Shown here piece after piece: positions 55,275 through 63,870 of a stretch of 64,000 nucleotides of DNA. Made by a program: the position numbers and the translations under genes. Origin of the DNA: RYN-230 sp963829725 (GTDB lineage Bacteria > Actinomycetota > Actinomycetes > Streptosporangiales > Streptosporangiaceae); the NCBI GenBank assembly GCA_963829725.1, contig CAWHJW010000005.1, forward strand, positions 372,001 through 436,000, read 5' to 3'. Under the pieces are notes generated by a model, which saw only the letters and a list, made by a program, of their open reading frames with translations, was not told the DNA's origin and searched no databases. The first letter of the stretch is position 1. Each line of letters starts with the position of its first letter.

Positions 55275-56009
55275 TCACCGGCCGGGGACTTCCCGGGCGA
55301 GCGCGTCCCGCTGGATCCGGGTCAGCTCGGCGCAGCCGGCCACCCCCAGGTCGAGCAGGCTGGTCAGCAGGTCCCGGCCGAACGGCTCACGCTCGGCGGT
55401 GCCCTGGATTTCGACGAACTGGCCGTCGCCGGTGCACACCACGTTCATGTCCGTCTGCGCGGCGGAGTCCTCCTCGTAGCACAGGTCCAGCCGGGGCTGG
55501 CCGTCCACGATGCCGACGCTCACCGCGGCGACCGAGCCGACCAGGGGATCGCCCTTGCAGCGCTTGCGGCCCCGTAGCCAGGCGACCGCGTCGGCCAGCG
55601 CGACGTAGCCGCCGGTGATCGCGGCGGTCCGGGTACCGCCATCGGCCTGCAGCACGTCACAGTCGATGACGATGGTGTTCTCCCCCAGGGCCTTGGCGTC
55701 CACGCAGGCCCGCAGGGACCGGCCGACCAGCCGGGAGATCTCCTGGGTGCGGCCGCCGAGACGGCCCTTGACCGATTCCCGGTCGCCGCGCGTGTTGGTG
55801 GCCCGGGGCAGCATGGCGTACTCGGCCGTGACCCAGCCGAGCCCGCTGCCGCGGCGCCAGCGGGGCACGTCCTCGGTGGCACTCGCGGCGCACAGCACCC
55901 GGGTGGACCCGAACTCGACAAGCACCGAGCCTTCCGCGTGGTCCAGCCAGCCGCGGGTCATCTTTATCTCGCGCAGCTGGTCGTCGCTGCGCCCATCGGG
56001 TCGGGACAT
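55275..56009 (-). CDS. rph: Ribonuclease PH
   Basis: 244 aa from ATG 56009. Phosphorolytic trimming of tRNA 3' ends. Conserved GSVLVEFGSTRVLCAASATE, EYAMLPRATNTRGDRESVKG, GRTQEISRLVGRSLRACVD, VIDCDVLQADGGTRTAAITG and DLCYEEDSAAQTDMNVVCTG. TAGGCT ends 7 nt before the ATG with no Shine-Dalgarno, indicating a leaderless start, so rph-rdgB may have its own promoter within the larger minus-strand run. Confidence 0.97.
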   Translation of the reverse strand: MSRPDGRSDDQLREIKMTRGWLDHAEGSVLVEFGSTRVLCAASATEDVPRWRRGSGLGWVTAEYAMLPRATNTRGDRESVKGRLGGRTQEISRLVGRSLRACVDAKALGENTIVIDCDVLQADGGTRTAAITGGYVALADAVAWLRGRKRCKGDPLVGSVAAVSVGIVDGQPRLDLCYEEDSAAQTDMNVVCTGDGQFVEIQGTAEREPFGRDLLTSLLDLGVAGCAELTRIQRDALAREVPGR

Positions 56010-56082
56010 GCCCGACAGCCTATGGCAGCCGCCGGCCAGGCGAGGCGCACCAGAGGCGTGTCCCTCGGGCTAACTAACACCG

Positions 56083-57021
56083 CTAGCTGGCCGCGCGGTC
56101 GTGCGCGCCGCCGGAGATCCACTGGTAGACCCGGCCGACCCCGCCGGCCAGTTCCGTGCTCGGCCACCAGCCAAGATCCCGTTCGGCGCGGCTGGCGGCC
56201 AGCGCGCTGCGCAGCAGCTCACCGGGACGGGGCGGGCCGAACCGAGGCGACAGGGGCTGCTCCGCCACGCCGGAGATGATGTCCACCAGGTCGAGGACGC
56301 TGACCTCCACCCCGGTCCCGATGTTCCAGGTCCCGGGGCGGCCGGCGTCGGCGGCGGCCAGGAAGGCGCTCACCGCGTCGGCCACGTAGACGTAATCGCG
56401 GGTCTGGCTCCCGTCCCCGTACACCGTGGGGCGCTGCCCGGCCAGGGCGGCCCCGCAGAAGATGGGGATCACGCCGGACTCGCCGCCAGGATCCTGCCGC
56501 GGCCCGTACACGTTGGCCAGCCGGAGGATGGAGTGCCGGGTGCCGTGCAGCCGGTTGTACAGCCCGATGTACTGCTCGGCGCAGTACTTGGCGATGCCGT
56601 ACGGGGACTCCGGCAGCGGCAGCACGTCCTCGCGGGACGGGATCGCGGCGTTCCGGCCGTACAGCGCCCCGCCGGAGGAGGCGAACAGCACCCGGGCCCC
56701 GGTGGCCCGGGCCGCCTCCAGCACGTTCACCGTGCCGACCACGTTGACCTCAGCGTCCCGGGCGGGGGCATCCACCGACGAGCGGACATCGATCTGCGCG
56801 GCCAGGTGGCAGATCAGCTCCGGCCGGGCGTGGCGGACCAGCCGGGCCAGCGCGCCCGCGTCGGCGATGCTCACCTTGCGCAGTTCGGCGTGATCGTCGA
56901 GCCGCCCGGCCCGGCCGGCCGAGAGGTCGTCGGCCACGATCACGTCATCGCCCCGGGCCAGCAGTCCGTCGGTGAGGTGAGAGCCGATGAAGCCGGCGCC
57001 GCCGGTCACGAGTACCCGCAT
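56083..57021 (-). CDS. NAD-dependent epimerase/dehydratase (UDP-glucose 4-epimerase-like)
   Basis: 312 aa. Extended short-chain dehydrogenase: NAD motif VLVTGGAGFIGSHLTDGLLA, AAQIDVRSSVDAPARDAEVN, catalytic Ser in LFASSGGALYG and YxxxK as SPYGIAKYCAEQY; RLANVYGPRQDPGGESGVIP and DGSQTRDYVYVADAVSAF bind the nucleotide sugar. Likely a UDP-glucose/UDP-glucuronate 4-epimerase for cell-surface sugars; exact substrate cannot be told. Confidence 0.92.
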   Translation of the reverse strand: MRVLVTGGAGFIGSHLTDGLLARGDDVIVADDLSAGRAGRLDDHAELRKVSIADAGALARLVRHARPELICHLAAQIDVRSSVDAPARDAEVNVVGTVNVLEAARATGARVLFASSGGALYGRNAAIPSREDVLPLPESPYGIAKYCAEQYIGLYNRLHGTRHSILRLANVYGPRQDPGGESGVIPIFCGAALAGQRPTVYGDGSQTRDYVYVADAVSAFLAAADAGRPGTWNIGTGVEVSVLDLVDIISGVAEQPLSPRFGPPRPGELLRSALAASRAERDLGWWPSTELAGGVGRVYQWISGGAHDRAAS

Positions 57022-57059
57022 GCTTGCTCATCCTAGGCGCTGCCCCGCCCCGGCCCGGC

Positions 57060-57809
57060 TCAGCCGAGATCCAGCTCCAGCCCGGAGCGGGCCAGGGTGA
57101 GCGGGCCGCGGTAGGAGCCTGCCGCCTCGGCCTGGCTGCGCTCCCGGTCGTTCCACGGCACCAGGTGGGTGAGCATCAGGTGCCCGGCACCGGCCCGGGC
57201 GGCGTGCTCGCCCGCCTGCCGGGCCGTCAGGTGCAGGCCTTCCGGCAGGTCCGGCCCGGCGGCGAAGGAGGCCTCGCACAGCAGCAGGTCCACGTCGCGG
57301 GCCAGGCCGACCAGGGCATCGGACACGCCGGTGTCGGCGGAGTAGGCGAGCGCCCGGCCGCCCGCCTCGATCCGGAAGCCGAACGTCTCCACCGGGTGGT
57401 TCACGTGCGCGACCGTGACCCGGAGCGGCCCGATGTCACGGGTGCCCGGTTCCAGGGTGGTGAAGCCGAAGGCCGCGCTCATCCCGGGATGCTCATCCAT
57501 GTCGTAGGCGTGGGCCATCCGGCGCGCCGTGCCGGCCGGGCCGTACACCGGGATCTGCGGGGCCGGCCCGTCCGGCCGGTAGGTCCGCGCCACCCAGTAG
57601 CCGCACAGGTCCAGGCAGTGGTCGGCGTGCAGGTGGCTCAGGCAGACCGCGTCGATGCCGTCCAGGCTGGCGTGGCGCTGCAGCGGCCCGAGGGCCCCGC
57701 TGCCCAGATCGATCAGGAGCCGGAAGCCCTGTTCCTCGATGAGGTAGCAGGACGCCGGGCTGTCCGGCCCGGGAAAGGACCCGGAGCAGCCGACGACGGT
57801 GAGCCGCAC
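57060..57809 (-). CDS. MBL-fold metallo-hydrolase (RNase Z-like)
   Basis: 249 aa from GTG 57809, 4 bp behind the thioesterase gene. Zinc-binding SHLHADHCLDLCGYW, VTVAHVNHPVETFGFRIEAG, LAYSADTGVSDALVGLARDV and final His in GHLMLTHLVPWNDRER. Conserved in this position (before rph) in many actinobacteria. It may be an RNase Z-related nuclease or a phosphodiesterase; activity has not been established for this lineage as far as I know. Confidence 0.9.
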   Translation of the reverse strand: MRLTVVGCSGSFPGPDSPASCYLIEEQGFRLLIDLGSGALGPLQRHASLDGIDAVCLSHLHADHCLDLCGYWVARTYRPDGPAPQIPVYGPAGTARRMAHAYDMDEHPGMSAAFGFTTLEPGTRDIGPLRVTVAHVNHPVETFGFRIEAGGRALAYSADTGVSDALVGLARDVDLLLCEASFAAGPDLPEGLHLTARQAGEHAARAGAGHLMLTHLVPWNDRERSQAEAAGSYRGPLTLARSGLELDLG

Positions 57810-57813
57810 CGGC

Positions 57814-58644
57814 TTAATCCCGTCCGACCAGGGCGATCTGGCGGCTCTGGGCCACCAGGCGCCCCTCGCTGTCCCAGACCTCGGACTCCTCGTCGAACCA
57901 GCCGCCGCTGACGTGCCGGCACCGGGCGGCGACGCGGAGCAGCCCCGGGGCGGGCACCGCGCGCATGTGCCAGGTCAGCTCGACCGTCGGCGACCAGCCG
58001 ACGACCCGGAGGCCGAATACCACCGGCGGCATCGCGTCCACGGCCAGCGCGAGCAGGTAGGCGTCCGGGTCGCGGTGCTCGCGCAGCTGAAAGTAGCCGC
58101 GCATCTCCGGCGTCCCGGCGGGCCGGCCGTGCACCCACCCGGTGGTGGCCGGGTCCAGCCGCAGGTCGATCTGCGTAGCGTAACCGCTGAAGGCCCGGGG
58201 GCCCTGCGCGTCCTGGATGTCCTCGCACTCCGCGACGGGCGGCAGCCGGGGCGGCTCGCCGGTCCAGGACAGCCCGCTGACGTCGCCTGGGTCGCCGAGC
58301 GCCCCGGTGGTGACGGTGGTCTCCAGCACCGGGCGGCCGTCCTGGATCAGGGTGGCCCGGGCGGTGGCCGCCACCTTCCCGTGTTTCAGCCAGGTCACGT
58401 CGGCATAGGCCGGCTCGGGCCGGGGCGCGCGCAGGAAGTGCGCGCTGGTCGCGACCGGGTACGGGTGCGGCGAGGAATCCAGCACCGCGCGCAGCACGCT
58501 GGCCAGCAGCACGCCGCCGTTCACCGCGCCCGCGATGGCGAACCGCTCGTCGGGCCGCACCACGTAACGGCCATCGGCCACCCGCCGGGCCGCCGTCGCC
58601 TCATCGAACGCGGTCGCCGGGTCGTCCGGCCCCCTCACGCCCAC
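57814..58644 (-). CDS. Acyl-CoA thioesterase, TesB-like double hotdog
   Basis: 276 aa, start overlaps the end of cysM by 10 bp. Two hotdog halves: AGAVNGGVLLASVLRAVLDS, YPVATSAHFLRAPRPEPAYA, TARATLIQDGRPVLETTVTT and GYFQLREHRDPDAYLLALAV, PTVELTWHMRAVPAPGLLRV, EESEVWDSEGRLVAQSRQIA. The end SRQIALV is typical of TesB-like thioesterases. Probably hydrolyses medium- or long-chain acyl-CoA. It is co-transcribed with the cysteine genes but has no evident link to them. Confidence 0.9.
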   Translation of the reverse strand: MGVRGPDDPATAFDEATAARRVADGRYVVRPDERFAIAGAVNGGVLLASVLRAVLDSSPHPYPVATSAHFLRAPRPEPAYADVTWLKHGKVAATARATLIQDGRPVLETTVTTGALGDPGDVSGLSWTGEPPRLPPVAECEDIQDAQGPRAFSGYATQIDLRLDPATTGWVHGRPAGTPEMRGYFQLREHRDPDAYLLALAVDAMPPVVFGLRVVGWSPTVELTWHMRAVPAPGLLRVAARCRHVSGGWFDEESEVWDSEGRLVAQSRQIALVGRD

Positions 58645-59582
58645 AACTGGCCTTCCAGCCGCTCCTCGGCCTCCTCCAGGGTGCCGGAGTAGGCGCCGGT
58701 GGAGAGGTACTTCCAGCCGCCGTCGGCCACGATGAAGGCGATGTCGGCCCGCTGGCCGGCCGCCTGCGCCTTGGCCGCCATGCCCAGCGCGGCGTGCAGC
58801 GCCCCGCCGGCCGAGATGCCCGCGAAGATGCCTTCGTAGTCCAGCAGTTCCCGGGTCCGCCGCAGCGCGTCCGCCGAGGCCACCGAGAACCGGGTGGTCA
58901 GCACCGACTCGTCGTACAGCTCAGGGACGAACCCCTCATCCAGGTTGCGCAGCCCGTAGACCAGCTCGCCATACCGCGGCTCGGCGGCCACGATGGCTAC
59001 TCCCGGCACGTGCTCGCGCAGGTAGCGGCCGGCGCCCATGAGCGTGCCGGTGGTGCCCAGCCCCGCCACGAAATGGGTGATACCGGGCAGGTCGGCGAGC
59101 AGTTCCGGCCCGGTGGTCTCGTAGTGGGCCCGGGCGTTCGCCTCGTTGCCGTACTGGTAGAGCATGACCCACTCGGGATGCTCCTCGGCCAGCCGGCGGG
59201 CCACCCGGACGGCCTCGTTGGAGCCGCCGGCCGCCGGCGAGTAGATCACCTGCGCGCCGAACATCTCCAGGATCTGCCGGCGCTCGGCCGAGGTGTTCTC
59301 CGGCATCACGCAGATCATCGCGTAGCCACGCAGCCTGGCCACCATGGCCAGCGAGATGCCGGTGTTGCCCGAGGTGGGTTCCAGGATGGTCGCCCCGGCG
59401 GCGAGCAGCCCGTCCTTCTCGGCCTGCTCGATCATGAAGAACGCCGCGCGGTCCTTCACCGAGCCGGTCGGGTTGCGGTCCTCCAGCTTGGCCCACAGCC
59501 GCACGTCCGGGGCCGGGGACAGCCGGGGCAGCCCGACCAGCGGGGTGTGGCCGACCGAGTCGAGCAGGGATTCGTAGCGCAT
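58635..59582 (-). CDS. cysM: Cysteine synthase CysM (O-phosphoserine type)
   Basis: 315 aa from ATG 59582. PLP Lys in EDRNPTGSVKDRAAFFMIEQ, PTSGNTGISLAMVARLRGYA, and GIFAGISAGGALHAALGMAA. In actinobacteria this CysM uses O-phosphoserine and the sulfide carried as thiocarboxylate on CysO. The adjacent cysO and mec genes confirm that pathway. The C-terminal GQLWA matches M. tuberculosis CysM closely, where the tail closes the active site. Confidence 0.96.
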   Translation of the reverse strand: MRYESLLDSVGHTPLVGLPRLSPAPDVRLWAKLEDRNPTGSVKDRAAFFMIEQAEKDGLLAAGATILEPTSGNTGISLAMVARLRGYAMICVMPENTSAERRQILEMFGAQVIYSPAAGGSNEAVRVARRLAEEHPEWVMLYQYGNEANARAHYETTGPELLADLPGITHFVAGLGTTGTLMGAGRYLREHVPGVAIVAAEPRYGELVYGLRNLDEGFVPELYDESVLTTRFSVASADALRRTRELLDYEGIFAGISAGGALHAALGMAAKAQAAGQRADIAFIVADGGWKYLSTGAYSGTLEEAEERLEGQLWA

Positions 59583-59599
59583 CCGGTATCCCGCCCGGG

Positions 59600-59878
59600 T
59601 CAGGCCGCCCCGCCTGCCACGGCCGGCAGCACGGTCACCGTGTCGCCGTCCTTGACCGGCGTCTCCAGGCCGCCGAGGAAGCGGACGTCCTCGTCGTTCA
59701 GGTACACGTTGACGAACCGGCGCAGCCCGGCGTCGTCCTGCAGCCGGTCACGCAGCCCGCCGTAGCGGGCGTCAAGGTCGCCGATCAGCTCGGCGAGCGT
59801 GCCGCCCGCCCCCTCGACCGACTTGGCGCCGCCGGTATAGGTGCGCAGGATCGTCGGAATACGGACTTCGATGGCCAT
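59600..59878 (-). CDS. cysO: Sulfur-carrier protein CysO (MoaD/ThiS family)
   Basis: 92 aa from ATG 59878 (TGGAG 8 nt upstream). Ubiquitin-like MAIEVRIPTILRTYTGGAKS, LRRFVNVYLNDEDVRFLGGL and DGDTVTVLPAVAGGAA. The diglycine that must carry the thiocarboxylate is followed by two extra alanines, so a protease must first remove them; the JAMM protease Mec next to it is the obvious candidate. The M. tuberculosis protein ends at the diglycine. Confidence 0.94.
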   Translation of the reverse strand: MAIEVRIPTILRTYTGGAKSVEGAGGTLAELIGDLDARYGGLRDRLQDDAGLRRFVNVYLNDEDVRFLGGLETPVKDGDTVTVLPAVAGGAA

Positions 59879-59969
59879 GAACGACACTCCAGGTCAACGG
59901 TCAGTGTGCGGGGCCGTCCCAGGCGCCGGTAACGGCCGTCACCGGGTGCCAACGGCATGCCGCGCACGA

Positions 59970-60401
59970 TCATTCCGGGACCGGCTCACCCGCTACGGCG
60001 GTGATCCGGACTTCTTCTTCGGTGACGGTCCCGTCCACGATGCGGAACGAGCGGAACTCCACGTCATCCGGGTCGCGGGTGGACACCAGGACATAATGGG
60101 CGCCCGGCTCGTTCGCGTAGGCGATGTCGGTCCGGGACGGGTAGGCCTCGGTGGCCGTGTGCGAATGGTAAATGACCACCGGCTCCTCGTCCCGGTCGTC
60201 CATCTCCCGCCAGACCCGGAGCAGCTCCATCGAGTCGAACTCGTAGAACGTCGGCGAACGCTGGGCGTTCAGCATGGGGATGAACCGCTCCGGGCGGTCG
60301 GTGCCGGCCGGGCCCGCGATCACCCCGCACGCCTCGTCGGGATGGTCGGCCCGGGCATGCGCCACGATCTTGTCCCGCAGCGCGGAATGGAGCGTCAGCA
60401 T
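59970..60401 (-). CDS. mec: Mec-type JAMM/MPN+ metalloprotease of the CysO pathway
   Basis: 143 aa from ATG 60401; the frame upstream to 60518 is not supported. JAMM zinc motif IYHSHTATEAYPSRTDIAYA (HxH...S..D) with the Glu in DEACGVIAGPAG region. Releases cysteine from the CysO-cysteine adduct, and may also trim the CysO C-terminus. TACGCT ends 7 nt before the ATG, suggesting a leaderless transcript starting mid-operon. Confidence 0.93.
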   Translation of the reverse strand: MLTLHSALRDKIVAHARADHPDEACGVIAGPAGTDRPERFIPMLNAQRSPTFYEFDSMELLRVWREMDDRDEEPVVIYHSHTATEAYPSRTDIAYANEPGAHYVLVSTRDPDDVEFRSFRIVDGTVTEEEVRITAVAGEPVPE

Positions 60402-60460
60402 GGCTCCGAGCGTAGCCGCACCACCCCGGTGGCCAGCGGGGCGGCGTGGCCGGGCCCGGC

Positions 60461-61075
60461 TCACCACAGCGCGCGCACCAGGGTTTCCTGGAGGTAGGTA
60501 AGCCAGTCGTAGACCCACAGGTAGGCCGACCGGGGGTCGGCCGGATCCAGGTCCGCGGTCCGCTGGTCGTAGTCATCGGTGATGGACAGCCGCACCCCGA
60601 GGGCCAGCCGCACATCGTTGAGCGCACGGAGCCAGGTCTGGGCGTCCTCCCCGGACAGCTCCACCCGGCCGCCCTCGGGCGGCAGCGTGTCCAGCACGGT
60701 GCGGGCCGCCGCTACCTTCCCGGAGCGCAGGTCCGGCTCGGTGAACCGGCGGAACTCCCCCGCCGCCTCGGTGTCTTCGGCGTATGCGTCCGGCAGCAGC
60801 CGGGCCAGCACGGGATCCTCCGGCGGCGTGTCCGGGCCCGCGCCGAGCAGGCCGGACAGGTCATCCAGCGGGTTGCCGGTCCCGCCCGGCCCGGCGGCGG
60901 GCGGGCGCGCCGGGTCCGCCTCCCCGGCGACCAGTTCGGCCACCTGGCTGACCAGGGCCCGGATGACGCCGGCCTGGGACGGCTCGAAACGAGCGGCCAC
61001 CCGGCCCTTCCTCAGCGTCCGGAAGCCGTCCACCTCACCTGTCTCCCCTGACCCGGCCGTGGCGGGATCGCTCAC
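60461..61075 (-). CDS. DUF2017 protein
   Basis: 204 aa from GTG 61075, overlapping the clpS stop (GTGA). DUF2017 features: FRTLRKGRVAARFEPSQAGV, IRALVSQVAELVAGE, DPVLARLLPDAYAEDTEAAG, EFRRFTEPDLRSGKVAAART and AYLWVYDWLTYLQETLVRAL. Nearly always found between clpS and mec in actinobacteria; function unknown. Translational coupling to clpS suggests a role with the Clp system. Confidence 0.92.
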   Translation of the reverse strand: MSDPATAGSGETGEVDGFRTLRKGRVAARFEPSQAGVIRALVSQVAELVAGEADPARPPAAGPGGTGNPLDDLSGLLGAGPDTPPEDPVLARLLPDAYAEDTEAAGEFRRFTEPDLRSGKVAAARTVLDTLPPEGGRVELSGEDAQTWLRALNDVRLALGVRLSITDDYDQRTADLDPADPRSAYLWVYDWLTYLQETLVRALW

Positions 61076-61362
61076 TTGTCGTGACTCACGGTGGCCCACA
61101 GGCCGTAGCCGTGCAGGACCTCCACGTCGCGCTCCATGGATTCCCTGGTGCCGGCGGAGACCACGGCCTTGCCCTTGCGGTGCACGTCGAGCATGAGTTT
61201 CTCAGCCTTGCGCCGCGAGTACCCGAAGACCTGCTGGAATACGTAGGTCACGTAGGACATGAGGTTGACCGGGTCGTTCCACACGATGGTGACCCACGGC
61301 GTGTCGGGGACGACTTCCTGCCTTGTCTCCGGCCGCTTGACTTCTGCTGGTGCCACGCTCAC
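61072..61362 (-). CDS. clpS: ATP-dependent Clp protease adaptor ClpS
   Basis: 96 aa from GTG 61362 with GAGGGAGGTGAG upstream. ClpS core: TPWVTIVWNDPVNLMSYVTY, VFQQVFGYSRRKAEKLMLDV, HRKGKAVVSAGTRESMERDV. It recognises N-degron substrates (NDPVNxxxYV pocket) and hands them to ClpAP/ClpCP. First gene of a ten-gene minus-strand run ending at rdgB. Confidence 0.96.
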   Translation of the reverse strand: MSVAPAEVKRPETRQEVVPDTPWVTIVWNDPVNLMSYVTYVFQQVFGYSRRKAEKLMLDVHRKGKAVVSAGTRESMERDVEVLHGYGLWATVSHDK

Positions 61363-61468
61363 CGGCGCTCACCTCCCTCGGTGCTGACTGCTAGTCTCTC
61401 AGCCCGGCGGCCCGGGGATGCCATCCGGCTGACACCGCCGGGCAGTGGCATCCGTAGTCTTGCTGCTC

Positions 61469-62803
61469 GTGACGCCTCAGACCGCCGACGCCAGCACGGC
61501 GCTGCTCACCGACCGCTACGAGCTGACCATGCTGACCGCCGCGCTGCATAGTGGGGCCGCCGGGCGGCGCGCGGTGTTCGAGGTGTTCGCCCGCGCCCTG
61601 CCCAATGGGCGGCGCTACGGGGTGGTGGCCGGCACCGGCCGGTTCCTGGACGCGCTGGAGCACTTCACGTTCGGCCGCCGCGAGCTGGCGTTCCTGCGCG
61701 AGGCCGGGATCGTGGACGAGCCGGCCCTGCGCTACCTGGAGTCCTTCCGGTTCAGCGGGGACATCTGGGGCTACGGGGAAGGGGACTGCTACTTCCCCGG
61801 GTCACCGATCCTGGTGGTGGAAGCCCCGTTCGCCGAGGCTGTCGTGCTGGAGACGCTCGCGCTGGCCATCCTCAACCACGACTCCGCCATCGCGTCGGCC
61901 GCGTCCCGGATGGTGACCGCCGCGGACGGCCGGCCGCTGATCGAGATGGGCTCGCGGCGCACCCATGAGATGGCCGCGGTGGCCAGTGCCCGGGCCGCCT
62001 ACCTGGCCGGCTTCGGGTCCACCTCGAACCTGCGGGCCGGCCGCGACTACGGCATCCCCACCAGCGGCACCAGCGCGCATGCGTTCAGCCTGGTGCACGA
62101 CAGTGAGCGGGACGCCTTCCGCGCCCAGGTGGCCGCGCTGGGCACCGGGACCACGCTGCTGGTGGACACGTTCGACGTGGCCCGGGCGGTGCGCGCCGCC
62201 GTGGAGCTGGCCGGGCCGGAGCTCGGCGCGGTGCGGATCGACAGCGGCGACCTGCCCATGGTGGCCCGCCAGGTCCGGGAACTGCTGGACGAGCTGGGCG
62301 CGCGGCGGACCCGGATCGTGCTCAGCGGCGACCTGAACGAGTATTCGATCGCGGCGCTGGCGGCGGCCCCGGTCAACGGGTACGGGGTAGGCACCTCGCT
62401 GGTCACCGGGTCCGGGGCGCCCACCGCGGCGCTGGTCTACAAGCTGGTGGCCCGGGCCCTGGAGGCGAGCGGGGACGGGCAGCTGCGCCCGGTGGCCAAG
62501 CGGTCGGTCGGCAAGCCCGGCCGCGGCGGCCGGAAATGGGCCACCCGCCAGCTCGACGAGCGGGGCACCGCCAGCGCCGAGGTGATCACCACGGACCCGG
62601 CGGCGCAGCCTGCCGGGCGGCCGCTGCTGCGGCTGCTGGTGCGGCGTGGGGAGATCGTCGGCCGGGAGCCGCTGCTGGAGGCCCGGGAGCGGCACCGCCA
62701 GGCGCTGGCCGAGCTGCCGGCCCACGCGGCCCAGCTGTCCCGCGGCTACCCGGCGATCCCGACTGTCTTCCGGCCCGACGACGGGAACGGCACGGAGGCG
62801 TAG
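61469..62803 (+). CDS. pncB: Nicotinate phosphoribosyltransferase
   Basis: 444 aa from GTG 61469. Converts nicotinate to nicotinate mononucleotide in NAD salvage. Signals: LLTDRYELTMLTAALHSGAA, EMGSRRTHEMAAVASARAAY, GIPTSGTSAHAFSLVHDSER, LVDTFDVARAV, RIDSGDLPMVARQVRELLDE and YGVGTSLVTGSGAPT. TAGTCT ends 8 nt before the GTG, so the mRNA is likely leaderless. Divergent from clpS; the same neighbourhood occurs in Streptomyces. The 3' end overlaps the converging GlxA-type gene by 58 bp. Confidence 0.95.
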   Translation: MTPQTADASTALLTDRYELTMLTAALHSGAAGRRAVFEVFARALPNGRRYGVVAGTGRFLDALEHFTFGRRELAFLREAGIVDEPALRYLESFRFSGDIWGYGEGDCYFPGSPILVVEAPFAEAVVLETLALAILNHDSAIASAASRMVTAADGRPLIEMGSRRTHEMAAVASARAAYLAGFGSTSNLRAGRDYGIPTSGTSAHAFSLVHDSERDAFRAQVAALGTGTTLLVDTFDVARAVRAAVELAGPELGAVRIDSGDLPMVARQVRELLDELGARRTRIVLSGDLNEYSIAALAAAPVNGYGVGTSLVTGSGAPTAALVYKLVARALEASGDGQLRPVAKRSVGKPGRGGRKWATRQLDERGTASAEVITTDPAAQPAGRPLLRLLVRRGEIVGREPLLEARERHRQALAELPAHAAQLSRGYPAIPTVFRPDDGNGTEA

Positions 62804-63870
62804 CCGGCGGGCGGCACCGGGACGCCGTCCGGCAGCTGGTCCCCGGCCTGCCGGGAACCGCCGTCCAGCACCAGCCCCCGGGCCTGCGCGGGGGCGCCTC
62901 CGGTGGTGAACGCGCGCCGGTAGGCCTGGGGGGTGGTACCGCGCCAGGCCCGGAAATGATGCCGCAGCGTGGCCGCGTTGCCGAAGCCGGCCCGTCCGGC
63001 GATCAGGTCCAGGCTGGCGTCGGTCTCCTCCAGGAGCTCGGCGGCGAGCAGGATGCGCTGGCCGGTCAGCCAGCGCAGCGGGGTGGTCCCCGTCTCGGCG
63101 ACGAAGCGCCGGGCGAAGGTGCGCTCAGACATCCGGGCCCGCCCGGCCAGCTGGCGGATGGTGAGCGGCTCGGCGAGGTGGCGCTGCATCCAGCCGAGGA
63201 GGCCGGCCAGCGTGTCGCAGGACGGCATGGCGACGGGCCGGTCCACGTACTGGGCCTGGCCGCCGTCCCGGTGCGGCGGCACCACCATCCGCCGGGCGAT
63301 CCCGTTCGCCACCCGGGAGCCCTGCTCCTTGCGCACCAGGTGCAGGCAGGCGTCCACGCCCGCCGCGGTGCCCGCGCTGGTGATCACCGGGTCGTCGTCC
63401 ACGTAGAGCACCGCCGGGTCCACCTTGGCGGCCGGGTACCGAAGCGCCAACTCCCCGGCGTGCCGCCAGTGCGTCGTGCACGGCCGGCCGTCCAGCAGGC
63501 CCGCGGCGCCGAGCGCGAAGGCGCCGTTGCACACGCTGAGCACCCGGGCGCCCCGCGCGACCGTGCCGCGCAGCGCCGCGATCAGCGGCTCAGGGAACAC
63601 CGGCGCCTGGAGGTCGTACAGGCGGTCATCGGACACCGCCGAGACCACCACGAGATCCGCCGCGGCCAGCCGCTCCAGCCCATGCATCGCATGCACCGTG
63701 AACCGCGCCCCGGCCGAGGAACGCAGCGGGCCCGGCTCCCCGGCAACGACCGCGAAGTCGTAGTCCGGCAGCCCGTCATCGGTCCGGTCGACCCCGAAGA
63801 CCTCGCACACCACCCCCAGCTCAAACGGGGTGAATTCGTTCACGATCACGACGGCCACGTTACGGAGCAT
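62746..63870 (-). CDS. GlxA-type AraC family regulator with DJ-1/PfpI domain
   Basis: 374 aa from ATG 63870. The N-terminal glutamine-amidotransferase-like domain (NVAVVIVNEFTPFELGVVCE, VSVCNGAFALGAAGLLDGRP, VITSAGTAAGVDACLHLVRK) has the elbow Cys in SVCNGAFAL. The C-terminal AraC DNA-binding domain has both HTHs (LTIRQLAGRARMSERTFARR, LIAGRAGFGNAATLRHHFRA, WRGTTPQAYRRAF). GlxA-like proteins regulate amino-acid or methylamine catabolism or morphology. Gene is alone; target unknown. Confidence 0.92.
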   Translation of the reverse strand: MLRNVAVVIVNEFTPFELGVVCEVFGVDRTDDGLPDYDFAVVAGEPGPLRSSAGARFTVHAMHGLERLAAADLVVVSAVSDDRLYDLQAPVFPEPLIAALRGTVARGARVLSVCNGAFALGAAGLLDGRPCTTHWRHAGELALRYPAAKVDPAVLYVDDDPVITSAGTAAGVDACLHLVRKEQGSRVANGIARRMVVPPHRDGGQAQYVDRPVAMPSCDTLAGLLGWMQRHLAEPLTIRQLAGRARMSERTFARRFVAETGTTPLRWLTGQRILLAAELLEETDASLDLIAGRAGFGNAATLRHHFRAWRGTTPQAYRRAFTTGGAPAQARGLVLDGGSRQAGDQLPDGVPVPPAGYASVPFPSSGRKTVGIAG

